From NCBI GenBank assembly GCA_002455915.1, contig DKLU01000252.1, positions 1-5,334 on the forward strand: DNA of 5,334 bases, written 5' to 3'. This DNA is from Chryseobacterium sp. UBA6632 (lineage in GTDB: Bacteria > Bacteroidota > Bacteroidia > Flavobacteriales > Weeksellaceae). Made by a program: the position numbers and the translations under genes. The notes below the pieces were generated by a model that was not told the origin of the DNA, searched no databases, and saw only the letters and a list, made by a program, of their open reading frames with translations. Of this stretch, positions 1 to 5,334 are shown piece after piece; the stretch's first letter is position 1, and every line of letters begins with the position of its first letter.

Positions 1-20
1 TTCGAAGAATCTGCCTTTTT
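1..20 (+). terminator. probable right half of an upstream gene's terminator (truncated)
   Basis: The window opens with TTCG, then AAGAATCTGCC, then a run of seven T. This is what the loop, descending arm and T-tract of an intrinsic terminator would look like if the ascending arm lay just outside the window. The ascending arm is not visible, so this is inferred from one half only. If right, lysA starts only about 18 nt after the T-tract and its promoter must overlap or lie upstream of this terminator. Confidence 0.35.
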
Positions 21-38
21 TTATGCTAAAATGAAATT

Positions 39-1241
39 ATGAATTCAAATGAATTATTAAAGATTGCCAACGAATTTGGCACACCGGTGTATGTTTATGA
101 TGCTGAGTCTATAAAAGAGCAATACGAAAAACTTACATCTTCTTTTTTAAAACACACAAAGTTCTTCTATGCAGCGAAGGCATTGACAAACATTAATATC
201 CTTAAGTATGTCAAGAACTTAGGTGCTTCTTTGGATTGTGTATCGATAAACGAAGTGAAACTTGGGCTTAAGGCAGGTTTCTCAAAAGAAAAAATATTAT
301 TCACCCCGAATTGTGTGGATCTTGCTGAGATTGAAGAAGCAATGACTTTCGGAGTACACATTAATATCGACAATATCTCTATTCTTGAGCAATTCGGAAA
401 TAAATATGGAAATACATACCCGATTTTAGTAAGAATCAACCCGCATATTTTTGCAGGAGGAAATTACAAAATCTCAACGGGGCATATCGACAGCAAATTC
501 GGGATTTCTATTCACCAGGTTCGTCACATCGAAAGAGTGATGAAATCTACTAACCTGAATGTGGAAGGTCTTCACATGCATACCGGTAGTGAGATCAAAG
601 ATCCTGAAGTGTTCCTGCAGGCTTTGGATATTATGCTTGAATTGTCTGAACATTTCCCAAACCTGAAATATCTGGATATGGGAAGCGGTTTCAAAATTCC
701 TTATCAAGACAGCGAAGAGGAAACAGATGTGAAAACGTTGGGTAAAAAAGTAGAAAAGGTAATTGCTGAGTTTTCAAAATCTACTGGGAAAAAATTTGAA
801 CTTTGGTTTGAGCCAGGAAAATTCTTGGTTGGAAAAAGCGGTTATCTTTTAGTGAAAGCTAATGTGATTAAACAAACAACAGCGACGGTTTTTGTTGGAG
901 TAAATTCAGGATTCAACCACCTTATTCGTCCAATGTTCTACGATTCTTATCACCAAATCGAAAATTTATCTAATCCAAAAGGGGCAGAGAGAATTTATAC
1001 CGTAGTCGGAAATATTTGTGAAACAGATACTTTCGCTTGGGATAGAAAGCTGAATGAAGTAAGAGAAGGCGATATCTTGGTATTCCGTAATGCTGGAGCT
1101 TATGGTTTTGAGATGAGTTCAAACTTCAATTCAAGATTAAAGCCTGCTGAGGTTCTTTTCTTAGACGGAAAAGCTCATCTGATCAGAAAAAGAGACGAAT
1201 TCGAAGATTTATTGAGAAATCAGATCGAAGTTGTAAAATAA
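39..1241 (+). CDS. lysA: diaminopimelate decarboxylase LysA (EC 4.1.1.20)
   Basis: This cytosolic PLP enzyme decarboxylates meso-2,6-diaminopimelate to L-lysine, the last step of lysine synthesis. It is a fold-type III decarboxylase: an alanine-racemase-like TIM barrel (about residues 10-270) followed by a C-terminal beta domain (about 270-390). Visible signatures are FYAAKAL with the PLP-binding Lys47, the HTGS motif with His181 stacking on the cofactor, the glycine-rich GSGF (215-218) and EPGK (258-261) phosphate-binding loops, Cys327-Glu328 of the active site contributed across the dimer, and GAYGFEMSSNFN (353-364) with Tyr355. At 400 aa it is a full-length member of the short LysA type. 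EPGK replaces the more usual EPGR and CETDTF the usual CESxD; as I recall, both are common in Bacteroidota homologues. The ATG at 39 is chosen because the upstream ATGs (23, 31) are out of frame. No Shine-Dalgarno is present. A terminator follows within 5 nt, so it appears to end its own transcription unit. Confidence 0.95.
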   Translation: MNSNELLKIANEFGTPVYVYDAESIKEQYEKLTSSFLKHTKFFYAAKALTNINILKYVKNLGASLDCVSINEVKLGLKAGFSKEKILFTPNCVDLAEIEEAMTFGVHINIDNISILEQFGNKYGNTYPILVRINPHIFAGGNYKISTGHIDSKFGISIHQVRHIERVMKSTNLNVEGLHMHTGSEIKDPEVFLQALDIMLELSEHFPNLKYLDMGSGFKIPYQDSEEETDVKTLGKKVEKVIAEFSKSTGKKFELWFEPGKFLVGKSGYLLVKANVIKQTTATVFVGVNSGFNHLIRPMFYDSYHQIENLSNPKGAERIYTVVGNICETDTFAWDRKLNEVREGDILVFRNAGAYGFEMSSNFNSRLKPAEVLFLDGKAHLIRKRDEFEDLLRNQIEVVK

Positions 1242-1246
1242 ATAAC

Positions 1247-1278
1247 AAAAACTCTGCAAGAAATTGCGGAGTTTTTTT
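1247..1278 (+). terminator. intrinsic terminator of lysA
   Basis: The arms AACTCTGCAA and TTGCGGAGTT pair over ten positions (one G-U wobble) around a GAAA tetraloop at 1260-1263. The A-rich left flank extends pairing into the T-tract at 1272-1278. It begins 5 nt after the lysA stop codon, as expected for a Rho-independent terminator on the + strand. The A-tract before the stem might also give some termination in reverse, but no gene lies opposite. Confidence 0.9.
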
Positions 1279-1332
1279 GTGTTCTTAATTAAATTTTAAT
1301 GACTAAGAATCTTTAAAATATTTATTATTCCT

Positions 1333-1340
1333 TACATTTG
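1333..1340 (+). promoter_or_regulatory. candidate Bacteroidota -7 box for the poxB-transporter operon
   Basis: TACATTTG matches the TAnnTTTG -7 consensus of the Bacteroidota primary sigma factor exactly. The expected upstream -33 TTTG is weak: only TTTA at 1312-1315, 17 nt away. A start site near 1346-1348 is predicted, giving a leader of about 88 nt before the ATG at 1435. It sits between the lysA terminator and poxB, where a promoter is needed. An exact match can arise by chance in AT-rich DNA. Confidence 0.5.
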
Positions 1341-1434
1341 ATAGGCATTTATTTTAAAACAAGAATAGAATGCTTTTCAATCCATATTCACATCCGTTTT
1401 TTTTCGAATACATTAACCACCAAAAATATTAATT
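1341..1434 (+). other. long AT-rich leader before poxB
   Basis: About 90 nt lie between the candidate promoter and the poxB start. The stretch contains a run of eight T (1397-1404) and a weak inverted pair GCATT (1345-1349) / AATGC (1368-1372), but no convincing terminator-antiterminator pair, known riboswitch core or leader peptide. The bases just before the ATG are A/T-rich without a Shine-Dalgarno, the usual Bacteroidota start context. Confidence 0.35.
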
Positions 1435-3168
1435 ATGGCTAAAAACATAGCTGAGCAAATAGTTGAGATGCTCAAGAACGCAAATGTGAAAAGAATTTAT
1501 GCAGTTACAGGAGATAGTTTGAATCATCTGAATATTGCCGTTAAAAAAAGCAGTATTGAATGGATTCATGTAAGACATGAAGAAGTAGGAGCGTATGCAG
1601 CGGCGGCAGAAGCAGAACTTGATGGTTTTGCTGTTTGTGCAGGAAGTTGCGGTCCGGGACACGTGCATTTGATCAACGGGGTGTATGAAGCACATCGTTC
1701 GCATGTTCCGATGTTGGTGATTGCTTCCACAATTCCGAGTGAAGAAATGGGAATGGATTATTTTCAGGAAACAAATACAATTAAATTATTCGACGATTGC
1801 AGTCATTATAACCAAATGATTACAAGACCTGAGCAGGTTCAGAGAACCGTTCAGACAGCCATTCAGCATGCGATTTCTAAAAAAGGAGTTGCAGTAATCG
1901 GGCTTCCGGGCGATGTTTCGGAACTGAACGCTGAAGAAGCTACGACTTCGAATAAAATATTTAAAACTAATCCGGTTATTCGTCCGTCTGATGATGAATT
2001 GAAGCAATTGGCCGATTTAATTAACGAAAGTAAAAAAGTAACCATCTACTGCGGAATTGGAGCTGAACATTCTAATGCAGAAGTTGTGGAACTTTCAAAA
2101 TATTTAAAAGCGCCGGTAGGATATTCTTTCCGTGGAAAAATGGCGATTCAGCCAAACAACCCTAATGAAGTGGGATTAACAGGGCTTCTTGGATTACCTT
2201 CTGCGTATCATGCGATGCACGAAGCAGATTTGCTTTTATTGTTGGGAACTGATTTTCCGTATGAGAAATTCATGCCTGTTAAAAATACAATTGTTCAGAT
2301 CGATGAGAGTCCGGAACGTTTAGGCAGAAGGGCTAAGTTGGAATTGGGTCTTGCAGGTGATGTGAAAGAAACGATTAAGGCCTTATTACCTTTGCTAAAA
2401 GAAAAAACTGATATTAATTTCCTAAACCAGCAATTGGAATTTTATGAAAAAGTAAAAGAAAACCAATTGATTTATGTGAAAGACCGAGGAACGGAAAATG
2501 CCATTCAGCCGGAATTTGTAGCGCATACTTTAGATCAGTTGGCTAAAAATAATGCCATTTTCACGGTGGATACGGGGATGTGTTGTGTTTGGGGCGCGAG
2601 ATATATTACCGGCACCGGAGATCGTAAAATGCTGGGATCATTCAATCATGGATCGATGGCGAATGCAATGCCAATGGCGATTGGCGCTTCGTTAGCACAT
2701 CCCGACCGACAGGTGATTGCGATGTGCGGCGACGGTGGATTGTCGATGTTGTTAGGCGATATGGCAACCATTTTTCAGTATAAATTACCTGTAAAGCTGA
2801 TTGTTTTCAACAACAGAGCATTGGGAATGGTAAAATTAGAAATGGAAGTAGGCGGAATGCCCGATAATGAAACCGACATGATTAATCCTGATTTTGCCAT
2901 GATCGCACAGGCAATGGGGTATACCGGAAAAAATGTTCACCATCCTGATGATGTTGAAAGTTCAATTAAAGAATGTTTGGAGCATAACGGACCTTATTTG
3001 TTAAATATTTTCACGAATCCAAACGCATTGGCTTTACCTCCGAAAATTGAATTCGATCAGGTATTGGGAATGACAAAATCGATGGCGCAATTAATGCTTG
3101 GCGGAAAAATGGAAGAGGCATTAGATACTGTAAAAACAAACTATAAACATATTAAAGATTTGCTATAA
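1435..3168 (+). CDS. poxB: thiamine-diphosphate-dependent pyruvate oxidase, PoxB type (pyruvate:quinone oxidoreductase, EC 1.2.5.1)
   Basis: By family, this FAD- and ThDP-dependent enzyme decarboxylates pyruvate to acetate and CO2 and passes electrons to membrane quinone, working as a peripheral inner-membrane protein. The 577 aa align end to end with E. coli PoxB (572 aa) as I recall it, including VTGDSLN (24-30), RHEEV with the ThDP-activating Glu49, CAGSCGPG (68-75), LPGDV (157-161) and LLGSFNHGSMANAMP-like text at 400-413. The order is ThDP pyrimidine domain (about 4-165), FAD-binding middle domain (about 190-330) and ThDP pyrophosphate domain (about 375-530). The last holds CGDGG (431-435) and the paired Asn459-Asn460 that complete the metal/diphosphate site. 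Residues 540-577 correspond to the E. coli lipid-binding C-terminal tail. Met465 sits where E. coli PoxB has Phe. Acetolactate synthase or another decarboxylase of the superfamily is less likely given the full-length match. Its stop overlaps the start of the MFS gene. The ATG at 1435 aligns with the E. coli N-terminus. Confidence 0.88.
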   Translation: MAKNIAEQIVEMLKNANVKRIYAVTGDSLNHLNIAVKKSSIEWIHVRHEEVGAYAAAAEAELDGFAVCAGSCGPGHVHLINGVYEAHRSHVPMLVIASTIPSEEMGMDYFQETNTIKLFDDCSHYNQMITRPEQVQRTVQTAIQHAISKKGVAVIGLPGDVSELNAEEATTSNKIFKTNPVIRPSDDELKQLADLINESKKVTIYCGIGAEHSNAEVVELSKYLKAPVGYSFRGKMAIQPNNPNEVGLTGLLGLPSAYHAMHEADLLLLLGTDFPYEKFMPVKNTIVQIDESPERLGRRAKLELGLAGDVKETIKALLPLLKEKTDINFLNQQLEFYEKVKENQLIYVKDRGTENAIQPEFVAHTLDQLAKNNAIFTVDTGMCCVWGARYITGTGDRKMLGSFNHGSMANAMPMAIGASLAHPDRQVIAMCGDGGLSMLLGDMATIFQYKLPVKLIVFNNRALGMVKLEMEVGGMPDNETDMINPDFAMIAQAMGYTGKNVHHPDDVESSIKECLEHNGPYLLNIFTNPNALALPPKIEFDQVLGMTKSMAQLMLGGKMEEALDTVKTNYKHIKDLL

Positions 3169-3170
3169 TG
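3166..3170 (+). promoter_or_regulatory. TAATG stop/start overlap between poxB and the transporter
   Basis: The TAA stop of poxB (3166-3168) shares its last A with the ATG of the transporter (3168-3170). No Shine-Dalgarno lies upstream, so the transporter is probably translated by ribosomes that terminate on poxB and reinitiate. This ties the amounts of the two proteins together. Confidence 0.8.
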
Positions 3171-4400
3171 AATGCATCTTTGAAGAAATTCTACGTTATC
3201 GCTTGGGTTTTCGGGCTTGTTTTCTATTTTTTAGATTATGTGATCCGATCGGCACCGGCGGTAATGATTCCTGAACTGGTTAATAATTTTAATACGACCG
3301 AACTGAAACTGATCAGCATGGTCGGAACCTATTATTACACCTATTCTACCTGCAGTTTGATTGCGGGAATTGCGTTAGACAAATTTGGTGGCAAAAAGTC
3401 ACTTTTCGTAGGAACGCTGATTTTAGGAATTGGGTGTTTGTTATTTTTAATTTCAAGTCAGGTCGCCGGAGTTTCCGGAAGATTATTACAGGGCGCGGGT
3501 TGTGCTTTTGCTTTTCCGGGATGTGTGTATCTTGCAAGTAAAGGTTTTTCTTCAAAGTCATTGGCTACAGCAATTGGTTTTACACAATGTATCGGAATGC
3601 TGGGCGGAACGGCCGGACAATTTGTGGTTGGACCTTGGGTGGAAGAAGGAGTGAATATTGATACCTTCTGGCTTTGGTCAGGAATTGCCACCATTATCAC
3701 TGCTTTCGGATTATTTTTCGTTATTCCTAAAGAGAAAAAAGCAGAAGAATCTACAGAAACAGTAACAAAACCTATGGGATATTTAGAACCTTATAAAATT
3801 GTTTTTAAGAATCCTCAATCATGGCTTTGTGGAATTATTTCCGGGCTTTTGTTTGCGCCTACCACGATATTTGCAATGACCTGGGCGGTTGCTTTTTTTG
3901 AAAAAGATAAGCAGTTTGTCTTTCATGATGCCGCGATTACAAGTGCGATGGTCGCTTTTGGCTGGGTTTTCGGGTGTCCGTTATTAGGCTTTATTACCGA
4001 TAAAATAGGTCGCAGAAAACCAGTTTTGGTTGCTGGAGCTGTGGTGATGATCTTAAGTTTGTTACAATTAATCTATCTTCCGGAATTATATCCTGCGAAG
4101 ATTAGTATGTTTATTCTTGGTCTGGGATCCGGAGCGGCGATGATTCCTTATTCTGTTATTAAAGAAGCAAATCCTGATTTTGTAAAAGGAAGTGCAACGG
4201 GAGCGATCAATTTCATCACATTCGGAGTTACGACTTTACTGAGCCCGGTTTTCAGCCGATGGTTCGGAAAAAGTTTAGGAGATTCTGCAGGAGATTTACA
4301 TTTTCAGCATTCCATTTTATTTTGGATCTCAGGAATTGTTTTAGCAATCATCGTTTCATTGATGTTAAAGGAAACGGGAAGTAAAGCTCAGACAGCTTGA
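3168..4400 (+). CDS. MFS transporter, substrate unknown (possibly a carboxylate)
   Basis: This is a 410-aa inner-membrane carrier with the two six-helix halves of the major facilitator superfamily. Hydrophobic segments fall at about 8-27, 48-70, 78-97, 100-123, 133-155, 166-187, then 218-243, 254-277, 285-304, 311-330, 341-363 and 381-400, with a charged cytoplasmic loop at 187-216 (KEKKAEESTE). The MFS motif A between helices 2 and 3 appears as GIALDKFGGKK (67-77) and is repeated in the second half as GFITDKIGRRK (274-284). Helix 1 carries YFLDYVIRSAPAVM (20-33), recalling the aromatic-x-x-x-R-x-x-P-x-VM pattern seen near the start of several organic-anion and amino-acid MFS carriers. Translational coupling to poxB suggests a substrate or product of that enzyme, such as pyruvate, lactate or acetate, but this is inference from context. 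Two TGA stops follow in frame (4398-4400 and 4401-4403), then a terminator. Confidence 0.88.
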   Translation: MNASLKKFYVIAWVFGLVFYFLDYVIRSAPAVMIPELVNNFNTTELKLISMVGTYYYTYSTCSLIAGIALDKFGGKKSLFVGTLILGIGCLLFLISSQVAGVSGRLLQGAGCAFAFPGCVYLASKGFSSKSLATAIGFTQCIGMLGGTAGQFVVGPWVEEGVNIDTFWLWSGIATIITAFGLFFVIPKEKKAEESTETVTKPMGYLEPYKIVFKNPQSWLCGIISGLLFAPTTIFAMTWAVAFFEKDKQFVFHDAAITSAMVAFGWVFGCPLLGFITDKIGRRKPVLVAGAVVMILSLLQLIYLPELYPAKISMFILGLGSGAAMIPYSVIKEANPDFVKGSATGAINFITFGVTTLLSPVFSRWFGKSLGDSAGDLHFQHSILFWISGIVLAIIVSLMLKETGSKAQTA

Positions 4401-4430
4401 TGAGGTCAATTTATCATAAAAATATTTTAC

Positions 4431-4469
4431 AGGAAACTTCTCTTTTAAGTGGAGTTTCTTTCTTTTTTT
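4431..4469 (+). terminator. intrinsic terminator of the poxB-transporter operon
   Basis: GAAACTTC (4433-4440) pairs with GGAGTTTC (4451-4458) with one G-U wobble, and CT/AG at 4442-4443/4448-4449 may extend the stem inward. A T-rich tract with one C runs from 4459 to 4469. It lies 30 nt after the transporter stop. The stem is AT-rich, so termination may be partial. The T-tract runs directly into the promoter region of the next gene. Confidence 0.75.
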
Positions 4470-4473
4470 GGCG

Positions 4474-4481
4474 TAATTTTG
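4474..4481 (+). promoter_or_regulatory. candidate Bacteroidota -7 box for the tandem secreted genes
   Basis: TAATTTTG is an exact TAnnTTTG match, 35 nt before the ATG at 4517. A start site near 4487-4489 would give a leader of about 30 nt. No good -33 TTTG is seen; TTTC at 4455-4458, inside the preceding terminator stem, is the nearest candidate and its 15-nt spacing is short. The box follows the terminator immediately, which supports a new transcription unit here. Confidence 0.55.
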
Positions 4482-4516
4482 GCTCCTGATAAACTATCAA
4501 TTGAAAAAATTATACT

Positions 4517-5002
4517 ATGAAAGCAATAGCATTATTTATAGGACTTTTTGCAGCAAATTTCGCATTTGCGCAGACAGATTTGGAAGACAGGGATGAATCT
4601 TTTATCGTAGAAAACAACAAGAACCTTTTAAAAATAGATATTAAAGAGCCTTTTTTGCAGATTGCAGCAAAAAACTGTACAGATTTCAAACCCGCAGCGT
4701 ATGAAGGCGGAGCGGCTGCTTATAAAGAAGTTCTCCGAAAATATATGTATACTTATCTCAATTCAGATTTTTATACATTAACTGGTGATTTCACATTTAC
4801 ACTTACGATCGATGCAACAGGAAAGGTAATTGATGTAATGGGCGATCCAAAAGTATTGAACAGTGAAGTTTTCTTTGATGATATGCAATACGTAGTAAGA
4901 AGAATCAAGAAAAACTGGTCTCCGGCAACGTGTAACGGCCAACCGATAAAATCTGAAATGAAGCTGAGGATGAATTTCTCTTCCATGTCAGCTGATATGT
5001 AA
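4517..5002 (+). CDS. small secreted protein with TonB C-terminal-like domain
   Basis: The 161-aa product starts with a classic signal peptide (1-18, MKAIALFIGLFAANFAFA), probably cut before Gln19, so it should be exported to the periplasm or beyond; there is no lipobox Cys. The rest resembles the TonB C-terminal fold: an AAYEGG entry (60-65), a helix (66-83), GDFTFTLTIDATGKV (90-104, the strand with the usual G-x-V turn), FDDMQYVVRRIKKNW (120-134), then SPATCNGQPI (135-144) and a final strand ending MNF (152-154), matching the W-x-PA-x-x-NG-x-P pattern of that family. It lacks TonB's N-terminal anchor helix and proline-rich linker, so it is unlikely to be a working energy transducer on its own. 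Cys54 and Cys139 could form a disulfide after export. A paralogue follows after 6 nt, so the two are probably cotranscribed. The ATG at 4517 is set by the signal peptide. Exact function unknown. Confidence 0.8.
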   Translation: MKAIALFIGLFAANFAFAQTDLEDRDESFIVENNKNLLKIDIKEPFLQIAAKNCTDFKPAAYEGGAAAYKEVLRKYMYTYLNSDFYTLTGDFTFTLTIDATGKVIDVMGDPKVLNSEVFFDDMQYVVRRIKKNWSPATCNGQPIKSEMKLRMNFSSMSADM

Positions 5003-5008
5003 AAATTT

Positions 5009-5334
5009 ATGAAAAAAACTATAATAACCTTACTTTTATTCTTTATCGGTTTTAAAGGATATTCTCAGGAAACTCAATCTCAAAATCAAATTCAAAAAGA
5101 AAATATAAATTCGCAGACGGCAGAATTTCCTGATGGGGATTCTGCTTTCGCGAATGAATTTCTCAAAATGGTTCATGCCTATATTGATCTGCAAAAATAT
5201 GCAGTGAATGGGCAATTTGTTTTCGTTTTTGATGTAAATCCAGACGGGAAAGTCAGTAATCTTGATGTTTTGCCCAAAGTAAAAGACAGCGAAATGTTCA
5301 TTGATGATATGAAATTCGCTATCAAAAAAGTGAC
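5009..5334 (+). CDS. secreted TonB-C-like protein, paralogue of the preceding gene (3' end outside window)
   Basis: An open frame from ATG 5009 runs off the window after 108 full codons without a stop. The start follows the previous stop by 6 nt. It encodes a signal peptide (MKKTIITLLLFFIGFKGYS, likely cut before Gln20), a Gln/Asn-rich linker (20-37, QETQSQNQIQKEN) and the front of a TonB-C-like domain. Residues 38-109 align without gaps to residues 60-131 of the upstream protein: I count 21 of 72 identical, concentrated in GQFVFVFDVNPDGKV, LPKV and SEMFIDDM. The final codon is AC-, which must be Thr. The expected closing part (W-x-PA, NG-x-P, last strand) lies beyond the window. It has no cysteine in the visible part, unlike its neighbour. 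Function unknown; the likely origin is tandem duplication followed by divergence. Confidence 0.82.
   Translation, partial: MKKTIITLLLFFIGFKGYSQETQSQNQIQKENINSQTAEFPDGDSAFANEFLKMVHAYIDLQKYAVNGQFVFVFDVNPDGKVSNLDVLPKVKDSEMFIDDMKFAIKKV

Noticed and set aside
167..707. Minus-strand open frames inside lysA (167-439 and 474-707)
   Set aside because: They lie wholly inside a well-supported gene, have no start signals and resemble no protein family.
1345..1372. Riboswitch or attenuator hairpin in the poxB leader
   Set aside because: The only pairing seen is five base pairs across an 18-nt AT-rich gap, too weak to support a structured regulator.
1421..1428. CAAAAATA, a minus-strand TAnnTTTG match just before poxB
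   Set aside because: A chance match in A/T-rich DNA. It would drive transcription toward the lysA terminator, where no minus-strand gene exists.
1429..2045. Minus-strand open frames inside the front of poxB
   Set aside because: Shadows of a clearly coding + strand; compositions are odd (Cys- and His-rich or Ser-rich) and no promoter or domain is visible.
1435..3168. Acetolactate synthase large subunit
   Set aside because: The LGMV text after the ThDP motif resembles AHAS, but the full length, TGDSLN and RHEEV starts, middle domain and C-terminal tail follow PoxB, and no small regulatory subunit gene is adjacent.
3346..3700. Minus-strand open frames inside the MFS gene
   Set aside because: Mutually overlapping shadows of hydrophobic coding sequence, without recognisable protein features.
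4771..4986. Minus-strand open frame inside the secreted protein gene
   Set aside because: The + strand frame has a signal peptide and a paralogue next door; the reverse frame has neither support nor start context.
5063..5102. Possible short tandem DNA repeat of CAA-rich units
   Set aside because: Units are imperfect and short; it is better explained as a Gln/Asn-rich linker after the signal peptide.

Overview
The window looks like chromosomal DNA from a member of the Bacteroidota, most likely Flavobacteriia of the Chryseobacterium/Elizabethkingia type. The genes are AT-rich, no start codon has a convincing Shine-Dalgarno sequence, and TAnnTTTG promoter boxes precede two of the transcription units. 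The LysA variant and the small secreted TonB-C-like proteins also fit that group. The genus is an inference from style, not from a database match. All genes lie on the + strand, and nothing points to a mobile element, CRISPR array or stable RNA gene.

Positions 1-1280 hold a monocistronic unit. The first bases look like the right half of an upstream gene's terminator, followed almost at once by lysA (39-1241). This encodes diaminopimelate decarboxylase, the last step of lysine synthesis. A clear hairpin terminator follows it.

Positions 1281-4469 form a two-gene operon. A promoter box at 1333-1340 and a leader of about 90 nt precede a PoxB-type, thiamine-diphosphate-dependent pyruvate oxidase (1435-3168). 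Its stop codon overlaps the start of a 12-helix MFS transporter (3168-4400), so the two are probably translationally coupled. A hairpin and T-tract end the unit. The layout suggests uptake or export of a carboxylate, possibly pyruvate or a related acid, linked to an oxidative decarboxylase that delivers electrons to the membrane quinone pool. The transporter's substrate cannot be read from the sequence.

Positions 4474-5334 hold the start of a third unit: two tandem small proteins with signal peptides (4517-5002, and 5009 running off the window end). They are paralogues that align without gaps over about 72 residues and resemble the TonB C-terminal domain, but they lack TonB's inner-membrane anchor and proline-rich linker. 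These and the poxB-transporter pair are the least well explained parts of the window; the rest is ordinary housekeeping sequence.
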